Of a stretch of DNA of 55,321 nt, positions 9,234 to 16,143 are shown one piece after another; position 1 is the first letter of the stretch; every line of letters begins with the position of its first letter. The translations under genes and the position numbers were made by a program. Under the pieces are notes generated by a model. That model made no database searches. It saw only the letters and a program-made list of their open reading frames with translations, and had not been told where the DNA came from. Location of the stretch: positions 1-55,321 of the forward strand of contig CAMCXA010000010.1 of NCBI GenBank assembly GCA_945883115.1, written 5' to 3'. The stretch comes from Alsobacter soli. GTDB taxonomy: Bacteria > Pseudomonadota > Alphaproteobacteria > Rhizobiales > Beijerinckiaceae.

Positions 9234-9540
9234 GCTTTTTTCCAGTATGCTTGTTCGACCCGGAGTCACGTCGCGAATATTCATCATCAATCAATTCTGA
9301 ACCGCGGTCCGGTCCCCAATTAACTGTTTCTGACTGCCCCGCGAGACCAAACTCATCCATACTCTTAATGAGTTCTTCCAATTTCAACTGCGATGGCTTG
9401 TTTGCCGATGTAATGCGAATAACTCGGTCTGCGACATTCATCTCCGCCTCTGAACCGGGCACAAGCCGCATCTCGTCCATCACCGCCTTCGGCAGGCGTA
9501 TGGCCGCGCTATTGCCCCATTTTGCAATCTTGATCCGCAT
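9223..9540 (-). CDS. mazE: MazE-type antitoxin (AbrB/SpoVT DNA-binding)
   Basis: The first 50 residues form a swapped-hairpin AbrB domain of MazE type (MRIKIAKWGNSAAIRLPKAV, then RVIRITSA). A charged, probably disordered tail follows that would wrap around MazF. It is 105 residues long, somewhat longer than usual. As antitoxin it should neutralise MazF and repress the operon together with it. The gene lies between ilvH and mazF. Confidence 0.87.
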   Translation of the reverse strand: MRIKIAKWGNSAAIRLPKAVMDEMRLVPGSEAEMNVADRVIRITSANKPSQLKLEELIKSMDEFGLAGQSETVNWGPDRGSELIDDEYSRRDSGSNKHTGKKRAS

Positions 9541-9570
9541 GATGCGCCCCGTCTATCCGCTTCAAAATGT

Positions 9571-9585
9571 ATCTACATTGTAGAT
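9571..9585. promoter_or_regulatory. Palindromic operator candidate of mazEF
   Basis: The inverted repeat ATCTAC-ATT-GTAGAT lies 31 bases upstream of the mazE ATG and contains TACAAT, a possible -10 element, on the minus strand. It fits an AbrB-type autoregulatory site. Confidence 0.5.
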
Positions 9586-9618
9586 CATTTTTACAAGACG
9601 CGCAAACGCAATCCGCCG

Positions 9619-10152
9619 TCAAAACGCCGCCACACCGCGTGCCATCGCTGCAATTCCGGTCCGGGAGACTTCCGCAAGTCCCAACTCGGACACCGCCCGC
9701 AAATAGCGTTCGATCTCTTCGCTCGTTCCCGTCAGTTCGAACACGAACGAGTCGAGCGTTGCATCAACCGTCCGCGCACCGAAAGCCGCTGCAAGCCTCA
9801 GCGCCTCGCTCCGCGACTCGCCCTTGCCGACGAGTTTCACAAGCGCCAATTCCCGCTCAATCGCCTCGCCTTCCGTCGTCAGGTCAACAACGCGATGCAC
9901 TGGCACAAGCCGGTCGAGCTGGTGCTTGATCTGGTCGATCACCATCGCCGTTCCAGTTGTCACAATCGTGATCCGCGACACATGCTTCTCATGCTCCGTC
10001 TCGGAGACGGTCAGGCTCTCGATATTATACCCCCGGCCGGAAAACAGCCCGGCAATACGGGCCAGCACACCCGGCTCGTTATCCACCAGCACGGAAAGCG
10101 TATGGCGGGCGGGAATGCTGGAAACAGGGGCATCAGAATAGTGCGATTTCAT
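9619..10152 (-). CDS. ilvH: Acetolactate synthase small (regulatory) subunit
   Basis: IlvH activates the IlvI catalytic subunit and gives it valine feedback control. The N-terminal ACT domain shows HTLSVLVDNEPGVLARIAGLFSGRGYNIESL (residues ~17-47), where the G-V-L-x-R and N-I-E-S-L motifs bind valine. The C-terminal domain contains ALVKL and a helical AxxFGAR segment. At 177 residues it is a standard length. Unusually, it is separated from ilvI by vapBC and a glutathione transferase gene, and is followed by mazEF. Confidence 0.96.
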   Translation of the reverse strand: MKSHYSDAPVSSIPARHTLSVLVDNEPGVLARIAGLFSGRGYNIESLTVSETEHEKHVSRITIVTTGTAMVIDQIKHQLDRLVPVHRVVDLTTEGEAIERELALVKLVGKGESRSEALRLAAAFGARTVDATLDSFVFELTGTSEEIERYLRAVSELGLAEVSRTGIAAMARGVAAF

Positions 10153-10188
10153 CGGAATGATCTTTCAGACTGGGACGGATTTACAAGA

Positions 10189-10863
10189 TTAAGGCCGGAA
10201 CAGGCCAATAGGGGGTTCATCAATTTCATCATGTGCGACAATCCACGGCTCCTGCATCGCATCATTCTGCCATGCCGAGAAGCTCGCCGTGTCCATCACC
10301 GCTTCCATATAGCGGCGAATATGGGGGTCAACTGCAATCGAATAACTCTGAAAGCGCGTCACAACAGGCGCATACATCGCATCCGCCGCGCAGAACGCCC
10401 CGAAGAGAAACGGCCCCTGCCCGCCAAACCGCGTCAGCGCATCCGTCCAAAGCTTCGTGATCCGCGACACATCCTTTGCAACAAGCTCGCCACGGTCGAT
10501 TTGAGCATAGCGCTTGCGCAAATTCATCGGGCACGCGGCCCTGATCCCGCGAAATCCGGCGTGCATTTCATTCGAGATGACCCGCGCAAAAGTCCGCGCC
10601 TTGATCTCGCGCGGCCAGACATGCTTGTGCGGAAACCGGTCAGCCAGATACTCCATGATCGCGAGCGACTCCCAAACGATCACCTCCCCGTCCACAAGAA
10701 CCGGCACCGTGTTCCCCGCCTGATAAGCGTTCACACGCGGGCGGAACTCGGGCGTATCGAGCGGGATCATATCTTCCTCGAACTCGATACCGAGTTCCTT
10801 CATCAAGATCCACGGCCGCAGCGACCAGGAGGAGTAGGTCTTGTTCCCGATAGCAAGTTTCAT
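10189..10863 (-). CDS. Glutathione S-transferase family protein
   Basis: The N-terminal thioredoxin-like domain begins MKLAIGNKTYSSWSLRPWILMKELGIEFEE; the SxWSLRPWI stretch contains the catalytic Ser/Cys region of the zeta/beta-like bacterial group. VPVLVDGEVIVWESLAIMEYL (near 52-72) is the glutathione gamma-Glu binding motif with cis-Pro and E-S. The all-helical C-terminal domain completes 224 residues. The substrate is unknown. Its ATG overlaps the vapC stop (ATGA), so it is translated from the toxin-antitoxin mRNA, an unusual arrangement. Confidence 0.9.
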   Translation of the reverse strand: MKLAIGNKTYSSWSLRPWILMKELGIEFEEDMIPLDTPEFRPRVNAYQAGNTVPVLVDGEVIVWESLAIMEYLADRFPHKHVWPREIKARTFARVISNEMHAGFRGIRAACPMNLRKRYAQIDRGELVAKDVSRITKLWTDALTRFGGQGPFLFGAFCAADAMYAPVVTRFQSYSIAVDPHIRRYMEAVMDTASFSAWQNDAMQEPWIVAHDEIDEPPIGLFRP

Positions 10864-11267
10864 AGGCCCATCTCCTGAACAGAATTAACGTGCGGGATAA
10901 CACCGAGAGCCGACGACCGCTTGATAAGCGGCATGTCTGAAGTGACAAACGCGTCCGCATCCGATGATAAATAAACATGAAGTGCATCAGGCAGATCAAG
11001 GCCTCCTTGATTCCATTTAAACGCCTTCGCGACTGCATCGGACGGATAAAATGAAACATTCGGCATGGCCTGCAAGCGTCGAAATGCCAGCTCTATCTCA
11101 TTGCGCGGCACGTGATAAACGGCGCGAAGCACCCACTCGCTTTCCAGTAATACCGTAGCTGTCACCAAAATGAGGTTATGTCTCATGACATCGAGAACTT
11201 TATCCTTCGACGGATCATCTCGCTCCGTTAGAAACGTCACGACAATATTGGTGTCCACCGAAATCAT
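10860..11267 (-). CDS. vapC: VapC-like PIN-domain ribonuclease toxin
   Basis: All acidic residues of a PIN nuclease are present: Asp in SVDTNIVV at the N-terminus, Glu in LLESEW near 40, Asp in LDLPDALH near 92 and Asp in FVTSD near 110. The enzyme would cut RNA using Mg2+. I chose the ATG at 11267 (135 residues) because AAGGA lies nine bases upstream and the start overlaps the antitoxin stop as ATGA. The ATG at 11276 has no spacing from the same ribosome site. The end overlaps the glutathione transferase gene by four bases. Confidence 0.88.
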   Translation of the reverse strand: MISVDTNIVVTFLTERDDPSKDKVLDVMRHNLILVTATVLLESEWVLRAVYHVPRNEIELAFRRLQAMPNVSFYPSDAVAKAFKWNQGGLDLPDALHVYLSSDADAFVTSDMPLIKRSSALGVIPHVNSVQEMGL

Positions 11268-11533
11268 CGGCCCCATTCCTTTCGGAATAAAGCCGCGATA
11301 GCCGCGTCTTCGTCCGTTCGAGAAGGCATTGGCCCTCCGACTTTGAGGCAGCCCGCTACAGCATCGATTTCACTTTCAGTCGGCAAGCGAAGGGCCTTGC
11401 GCACCTGATGCAAGACGATGGCATCGTTCTTGACCCCAACCGACAATGTTGCACCTGCCTCAAGATGGAGACGGTCACGAATACTTTTCGGGATCACCAC
11501 CTGTCCCTTGCTGGATACGCGTGTCGTTTCCAC
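11264..11533 (-). CDS. vapB: VapB-like antitoxin (AbrB/SpoVT domain)
   Basis: This 89-residue protein opens with a SpoVT-AbrB fold (VSSKGQVVIPKSIRDRLHLEAGATLSV). A flexible tail with an FRKEWGR end follows and would contact the PIN toxin. Translation begins at GTG with GGAG seven bases upstream. It heads the three-gene vapB-vapC-GST unit inserted between ilvI and ilvH. Confidence 0.87.
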   Translation of the reverse strand: METTRVSSKGQVVIPKSIRDRLHLEAGATLSVGVKNDAIVLHQVRKALRLPTESEIDAVAGCLKVGGPMPSRTDEDAAIAALFRKEWGR

Positions 11534-11574
11534 ACCTTTTCTCCCGTAAAGTCCTCAATCCGTCACAAAAGTAA

Positions 11575-11596
11575 GACGGCAGTAAGATAAGCTTAC
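11575..11596. promoter_or_regulatory. Candidate vapBC operator repeats
   Basis: Between ilvI and vapB there are GTAAG direct repeats followed by CTTAC in inverted orientation, including the perfect palindrome TAAGCTTA. Clustered symmetric sites just upstream of vapB fit autoregulation, but the match is by eye and the borders are approximate. Confidence 0.3.
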
Positions 11597-11618
11597 ACCT
11601 GTTGTGATACAAACCCCG

Positions 11619-13391
11619 TTAAACGAGCGCCTTGCCCTTCGCGTCAATCACATTGCCGATATTCTGATCGCCTGCATCCGAGAGATCATTCAAAATCATC
11701 TCATTATGCGCCTTGCCCGACGGGATCATCGGGAAGCAATTCTCGGTTTTGGCAACGAGGCAATCGAAAATCACCGGTCGCGGCGTATCGATCATTTCCA
11801 TGATTGCATCATCGAGCTTGGCCGGATCCGAGCAGCGAATACCAACGCCGCCATAGGCCTCCGCGAGCTTCACGAAGTCAGGCAGCGAATCCGAGTAGCT
11901 CTCCGCATAGCGCCCGCCATGCAGCAATTCCTGCCATTGCCGCACCATGCCCATATATTCATTGTTGAGAATGAAAATCTTGACCGGCAGACGATACTGC
12001 ACCGCCGTCGACATTTCCTGCATGTTCATCAGGATCGACGCCTCGCCCGCAATATCGATCACCAACGCCTTCGGATGCGCCATTTGCGTCCCGATCGCCG
12101 CCGGCAATCCGTATCCCATCGTCCCGAGACCGCCCGACGTCATCCAGCGATTGGGCTCCTCGAACCGGAAATACTGCGCCGCCCACATCTGGTGCTGCCC
12201 CACTTCGGTCGTGATATAGGGGTCGCGATCCTTGGTCAGCGCATAGAGCCGCTCAATCGCATATTGCGGCTTGATGATGCTGTCGGAGCCGCGATAGGCG
12301 AGGCAATTCTTCGCCCGCCAATTGCCGATTTCGTCCCACCACGCGTTGATCTTGGTCCGGTCCGGCTTCGGCAGCACGGCCTTCCACTCCGCGAGCATAT
12401 CGCGCAACACATTGCCGCAATCGCCGACAATGCCGATTTCCGTCTTCACATTCTTGTTGATCGAGGACGGATCAATGTCGACATGGATTTTCTTCGAGTG
12501 CGGCGAAAACGCATTCAGCCGCCCCGTGATCCGGTCATCGAACCGCGCGCCGATGCAGATCATCACATCGCAATCATGCATGGCCATATTGGCTTCATAG
12601 GTACCATGCATCCCCAGCATGCCCATCCATTGCGGATCAGCCGCCGGATAAGCGCCCAGCCCCATCAAGGTCGATGTGATCGGAAAACCTGTCAGCCGCA
12701 CGAGTTCACGCAGCATCGCCGAGGCTTCATGGCCGGAATTGATCACCCCGCCGCCCGTATAAAAAATCGGCTTTTTTGCCTTCGCCATCAGCGCAACCGC
12801 CGCACGGATTTTCTCGATATCGCCTTGCACGCGCGGACGATACGTCTTGTGCTGGTTATCCTTCGGGCGCTCGTAGTTTCCGAGTGCGAATTGCACATCC
12901 TTCGGAATATCGACAACCACCGGCCCCGGACGGCCATTTGCCGCGACATAGAATGCCTCGTGCAGGATCCGCGGCAGATCTTCCACCGACCGCACAAGAT
13001 AATTATGCTTCGTGCAGTGTCGCGTAATGCCCACCGTATCGCATTCCTGAAACGCATCCGACCCGATCAAATGCGTCGGCACCTGCCCGGTAATGCAAAC
13101 CAGCGGGATGGAATCAAGCATCGCATCGGTCAGCCCCGTCACCGCATTGGTCGCCCCCGGACCGGATGTCACGAGCACACAGCCAACCTTGCCGGAAGAC
13201 CGCGCATACCCTTCAGCCGCATGCACAGCACCCTGCTCGTGCCGCACCAAAACGTGCTTCACCTTGTCCTGCTGGAACATTGCGTCATAAATCGGCAAAA
13301 CAGCCCCGCCGGGATAGCCGAAAATATGTTCGACGCCCTGATCCTGCAGAACCTTAAGCACCATCTCCGCGCCGCTCATTTGCTTTGTCAT
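11619..13391 (-). CDS. ilvI: Acetolactate synthase large (catalytic) subunit
   Basis: The enzyme uses thiamine diphosphate, Mg2+ and FAD to join two pyruvates, or pyruvate and 2-oxobutyrate, in the first common step of Val/Ile/Leu synthesis. The catalytic Glu is in LVRHEQGAVHAAEGYAR near residue 50. CIGARFDDR lies near 280, and the ThDP/Mg motif (AGEASILMNMQE...LNNEYMG) lies near 455-490. It is 590 residues long and complete. It is the first structural gene of the ilv cluster and follows an attenuator with a Leu-Ile-Val-Val leader peptide. Confidence 0.97.
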   Translation of the reverse strand: MTKQMSGAEMVLKVLQDQGVEHIFGYPGGAVLPIYDAMFQQDKVKHVLVRHEQGAVHAAEGYARSSGKVGCVLVTSGPGATNAVTGLTDAMLDSIPLVCITGQVPTHLIGSDAFQECDTVGITRHCTKHNYLVRSVEDLPRILHEAFYVAANGRPGPVVVDIPKDVQFALGNYERPKDNQHKTYRPRVQGDIEKIRAAVALMAKAKKPIFYTGGGVINSGHEASAMLRELVRLTGFPITSTLMGLGAYPAADPQWMGMLGMHGTYEANMAMHDCDVMICIGARFDDRITGRLNAFSPHSKKIHVDIDPSSINKNVKTEIGIVGDCGNVLRDMLAEWKAVLPKPDRTKINAWWDEIGNWRAKNCLAYRGSDSIIKPQYAIERLYALTKDRDPYITTEVGQHQMWAAQYFRFEEPNRWMTSGGLGTMGYGLPAAIGTQMAHPKALVIDIAGEASILMNMQEMSTAVQYRLPVKIFILNNEYMGMVRQWQELLHGGRYAESYSDSLPDFVKLAEAYGGVGIRCSDPAKLDDAIMEMIDTPRPVIFDCLVAKTENCFPMIPSGKAHNEMILNDLSDAGDQNIGNVIDAKGKALV

Positions 13392-13447
13392 CGTCCGTCT
13401 CCCGCCTCGCTTCGTGTGTCCGTCTGGTGCAGTTGCTTGTAGGCCAA

Positions 13448-13472
13448 TAAAAAAGCCCCTCGGAGGGGCTTC
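13448..13472 (-). terminator. Intrinsic terminator in the ilvI leader (attenuator)
   Basis: On the minus strand a 7-bp stem AGCCCCT-CCG-AGGGGCT is followed by TTTTT. It sits 57 bases before the ilvI ATG and after the leader peptide, so termination here would switch ilvI off. The upstream segment GGAGCGGG can pair with CCCCTCC of the terminator stem (one bulge) as an antiterminator. A further GCGTCAG/CTGACGC stem (13521-13527 with 13480-13486) can compete with it. Confidence 0.85.
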
Positions 13473-13502
13473 AGGATCAGCGTCAGTCTCGGGTTGCCGG
13501 TC

Positions 13503-13556
13503 CTAAAGACCGTCCCGCTCCTGACGCCTGCGTACTACAATCAACGAGCTGCGCAT
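13503..13556 (-). CDS. ilvI leader peptide (Leu-Ile-Val-Val)
   Basis: This 17-codon frame reads MRSSLIVVRRRQERDGL and stops just before the alternative hairpins. The run Leu-Ile-Val-Val covers all three branched-chain amino acids, the hallmark of an ilv attenuator peptide. AGGGAG precedes the ATG at a suitable distance and a good promoter lies upstream. Ribosome stalling at these codons would free the antiterminator. Confidence 0.8.
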   Translation of the reverse strand: MRSSLIVVRRRQERDGL

Positions 13557-13577
13557 TTTGCGCTCCCTTTTCAATTC

Positions 13578-13594
13578 GGATTAAAAATTAATCC
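13578..13594. repeat. Perfect inverted repeat at the ilvI promoter
   Basis: GGATTAA-AAA-TTAATCC lies over the -10 region and probable start of the ilvI transcript. It could be a repressor site in addition to attenuation. No regulator is identified. Confidence 0.4.
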
Positions 13595-13613
13595 CGAACG
13601 TGATGATCGTCAA
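13585..13613 (-). promoter_or_regulatory. Candidate ilvI promoter
   Basis: On the minus strand TTGACG (13608-13613) and TAATTT (13585-13590) are separated by 17 bases, about 30 bases upstream of the leader-peptide ATG. Confidence 0.55.
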
Positions 13614-13666
13614 GTCCCAATATCGGAGATACGGATAGACCTACCGTGCCCGACGAGAGCGGGAGA

Positions 13667-14026
13667 TTACCCGCATGCGAGGCTTTGATAGGTAACCGAC
13701 CGGCTACCGGTCATGATCCGCTCGGACACAGTCGAGCACAACGTTCCATCCTGTCTGGTTTTTCCGGTCACAATCACCTGTCCGGATCCATTGCCGGCCC
13801 GCCAGTTCAACTCTGCGCCCACGTCCAGCAATTGCGCTTTCATTAAGCTCACGCGGCGAACAAGTTTCGCCCTGTCATCAAGTTGAACGAGCACGGATGC
13901 CAATTTCGGCTCGGTAATCACGACGCTCACATTCAGTGTAGCCGTCGCCGATCCTGCGCGCACGACCGAGATCGGAAACACCGCCAATGCAATCGTCAGG
14001 AGACAATTTACAAATCTGATACGCAT
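13667..14026 (-). CDS. Small exported protein of unknown function
   Basis: This 119-residue protein starts with a clear Sec signal peptide (MRIRFVNCLLTIALAVFPISVVRAGS), probably cut after VRA. The mature ~95 residues contain alternating hydrophobic strands (ATLNVSVVI) and a single cysteine pair candidate (GTLCSTV and SLACG at the C-terminus) that could form a periplasmic disulfide. I do not recognise the family. It stands alone between the ilvI leader and miaA on the same strand. Its flanks are AT-rich compared with the neighbours. Confidence 0.55.
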   Translation of the reverse strand: MRIRFVNCLLTIALAVFPISVVRAGSATATLNVSVVITEPKLASVLVQLDDRAKLVRRVSLMKAQLLDVGAELNWRAGNGSGQVIVTGKTRQDGTLCSTVSERIMTGSRSVTYQSLACG

Positions 14027-14151
14027 GACGAAAAAATATCATGTTACAACTTAAAAGCGAGTAAAATTTAATACGCAACTTTACGGATGATTGTTCCCGT
14101 CCCTTGAGAAGAACACACGACCCTGGCCCGGAACCAAACAGGCACCTGCCG

Positions 14152-15081
14152 CTAGGAGCTTACGCCTCCACCGGCAAGAATAACCCCCTCCGCCTCCTCA
14201 GGCCGCACCCACATAAAACTCGGCGCCTGATGCCGGAACCACGTGTGCTGCCGCTTCGCATAGTGCCGCGTATCAGCCTTGCCGATCACCGCCGCCTCCG
14301 CAAGGCTGATCTCGCCGCGCAAATGCCGCATCAATGCCGGCACGCCATGTGCCCGCATCGCGGGCAAAGCGGGGTCAAGCCCGCGCTCCATCAAAGCCCG
14401 CACCTCGTCAAGCGCGCCGCCTGCAAGCATCAGATCAAACCGCGCATCAATCCGCTGCCGCAACACGTCACGATCCGGCGCGAGAAAGACAGCCCGGTAT
14501 TCATCCACCCCGAACACCTGCCCCGAACGTGCGGCCCGTAATTCGATCATCGACTTGCCCGTCGCCATAAAAACCTCGAGCGCCCTTAAATTGCGCTGCG
14601 GATCTCCCGGCTTCAATGTCGCAGCTGTCGCCGGATCAACCGCCGCAAGCCGGTCATGGATCTCCGCAGGAAGCCGCCCCTCGGCCCAGCCCCTGAGCTC
14701 CGCACGCAGCGCATCGGGAACCGCAGGGATATCGGAGAGCCCCTCGAGCAGCGCCCTGAAATAAAGCCCCGTTCCTCCTACAATAATCGGCAAACGTCCA
14801 TCCGCTTCAATGCCCGCAACCGCCTGCCTCACATCATCAAGCCATCGCGCGACAGAATAATTCACCGTCGCATCGACATGCCCGAACATCACATGCGAGC
14901 ACTGCGCCTCTTCCTCAACCGTCGGGCGCGCCGTGATCACCCGGAGATCGCGGTAAACCTGCATCGAATCCGCGTTCACCACGACGCCGTTCAACTTTGC
15001 GGCCAGCGTCATCGCCAGTGCCGACTTTCCGCTCGCAGTTGGTCCTGCGATAAGAATTGCGCGATAACCGCCTAGTGTCAC
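14152..15081 (-). CDS. miaA: tRNA dimethylallyltransferase
   Basis: MiaA adds the isopentenyl group to A37 of tRNAs reading UNN codons. The P-loop LIAGPTASGKSALAMTLA is at residues ~10-27, followed by NADSMQVYRDLRVITARPT and the VGGTGLYFRALLEG signature near 100. A C-terminal zinc-free RNA-binding helix region ends RHYAKRQHTWFRHQ near 280. At 309 residues it is a normal length. It is divergent from serB with only 27 bases between the starts, so the promoters must overlap or lie inside the genes. Confidence 0.96.
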   Translation of the reverse strand: MTLGGYRAILIAGPTASGKSALAMTLAAKLNGVVVNADSMQVYRDLRVITARPTVEEEAQCSHVMFGHVDATVNYSVARWLDDVRQAVAGIEADGRLPIIVGGTGLYFRALLEGLSDIPAVPDALRAELRGWAEGRLPAEIHDRLAAVDPATAATLKPGDPQRNLRALEVFMATGKSMIELRAARSGQVFGVDEYRAVFLAPDRDVLRQRIDARFDLMLAGGALDEVRALMERGLDPALPAMRAHGVPALMRHLRGEISLAEAAVIGKADTRHYAKRQHTWFRHQAPSFMWVRPEEAEGVILAGGGVSS

Positions 15082-15108
15082 GTTTCTCTGTCCTGTATAT
15101 GCAGCATC

Positions 15109-16008
15109 ATGATCGAACTCGTTGCCACGCTCGTGTCCAAAAGGGAAGCCAAGGCTTTAACAGAAAGCCTGCTGGCAAAGCTTGCGCCCATCGTGCCGCA
15201 ACCCGTTCGCGTTGTACAATTGGAACGCCATATCGCTGCTGACCTGATCTTCCCGTCCGAAGAAGGAGCCTCTGTCGGGCTGATTGAAGCCGGCCTCAGA
15301 CAGGCGCTCGGGAATGAGCCAGTCGATGTCATCATCCAGCCTTCCCTCCGCCGCCAAAAGCGTTTGCTGATCGCCGACATGGACTCAACCATGATCGAAC
15401 AGGAATGCATCGACGAACTCGCCGATTTTGCCGGTTTTCGCGGGCAAGTCTCCGAGATCACCGAACGCGCCATGCGCGGTGAACTCTCTTTCGAGCCCGC
15501 TCTTCGGGAACGCGTCCGTCTTCTCAAAGGGCTCGACGTCGAAATCGTCTCCCGCGTGATTACCGAGCGCATCACCCAGACACCGGGAGGTCGCACGCTT
15601 GTCATGACAATGCGCGCAAAAGGCGCCTATACCGCGCTCGTATCCGGTGGCTTTACCGTCTTCACCGAACCTCTGTCGCTCTCTATCGGCTTCAACGAGC
15701 ATCGATCGAACACGCTCGAGATCGAAGCGGGCCTTCTCACCGGCGAGGTTCGACCGCCCATTCTCGGTCGGGAAGCCAAACGCAACGCGCTCATCGAACT
15801 CCGCGATCTGTTTTCGCTCGCACCGATCGACACATTGGCACTGGGCGATGGTGCCAATGATCTCGCCATGATCCAGGAGGCCGGGCTCGGCGTTGCTTGG
15901 CACGCCAAACCAGCTATCGCCGAAGCCGCTCATGCGCGCCTTCACCACAGCGACCTCACCGCCCTTCTCTATGCGCAAGGCCATCCCCGTCGCACATGGG
16001 TCGAATGA
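15109..16008 (+). CDS. serB: Phosphoserine phosphatase
   Basis: SerB removes phosphate from O-phosphoserine in the last step of serine synthesis. It is a HAD hydrolase: the nucleophile motif LIADMDSTMIEQECIDELA lies near residue 85, SGGFTVF (motif II) near 180, a conserved Lys follows in REAKRN, and GDGANDLAMI (motif III) near 247. The N-terminal ~80 residues form the ACT-like regulatory region of the long form. It is 299 residues long. Confidence 0.95.
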   Translation: MIELVATLVSKREAKALTESLLAKLAPIVPQPVRVVQLERHIAADLIFPSEEGASVGLIEAGLRQALGNEPVDVIIQPSLRRQKRLLIADMDSTMIEQECIDELADFAGFRGQVSEITERAMRGELSFEPALRERVRLLKGLDVEIVSRVITERITQTPGGRTLVMTMRAKGAYTALVSGGFTVFTEPLSLSIGFNEHRSNTLEIEAGLLTGEVRPPILGREAKRNALIELRDLFSLAPIDTLALGDGANDLAMIQEAGLGVAWHAKPAIAEAAHARLHHSDLTALLYAQGHPRRTWVE

Positions 16009-16028
16009 TCCGGGCTATACAACCCCAT

Positions 16029-16140
16029 CTCCGCAAGATGTGCGGCGAATAATGCACCTAATCTCCGCATACGATGCGGAGATTAGACTTGCCTCCCCAT
16101 CCTGATCGAGACTATAATCTTTGCAAATTATGCGGTGATT
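16029..16140. promoter_or_regulatory. Array of five half-sites in front of fic, TGCGGnGATTA
   Basis: Five copies of a TGCGGnGATTA-like half-site occur in about 110 bases. They are ATCTCCGCA and TGCGGCGAATA (an imperfect inverted pair at 16028-16052), a perfect 12-bp inverted repeat TAATCTCCGCAT-ACG-ATGCGGAGATTA written here by arms only (16059-16085), and TGCGGTGATTA (16131-16141) touching the fic start. A promoter lies between the last two. This looks like a cooperative operator. The C-terminal winged helix of the Fic protein is the obvious candidate binder, but that is inference. Confidence 0.65.
16089..16118 (+). promoter_or_regulatory. Candidate fic promoter
   Basis: TTGCCT (16089-16094) and a perfect TATAAT (16113-16118) are separated by 18 bases. 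They begin four bases after the large palindrome, so a bound regulator would block polymerase. Confidence 0.6.
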
Positions 16141-16143
16141 AAA

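Noticed and set aside
11604-13442. A 612-codon plus-strand frame covering ilvI
   Set aside because: It is the mirror of ilvI, extremely rich in His and Arg with no recognisable domain, as expected of an antisense frame.
14027-14151. Terminator or small RNA between the exported protein gene and miaA
   Set aside because: The stretch is AT-rich but shows no convincing hairpin with a U tract.
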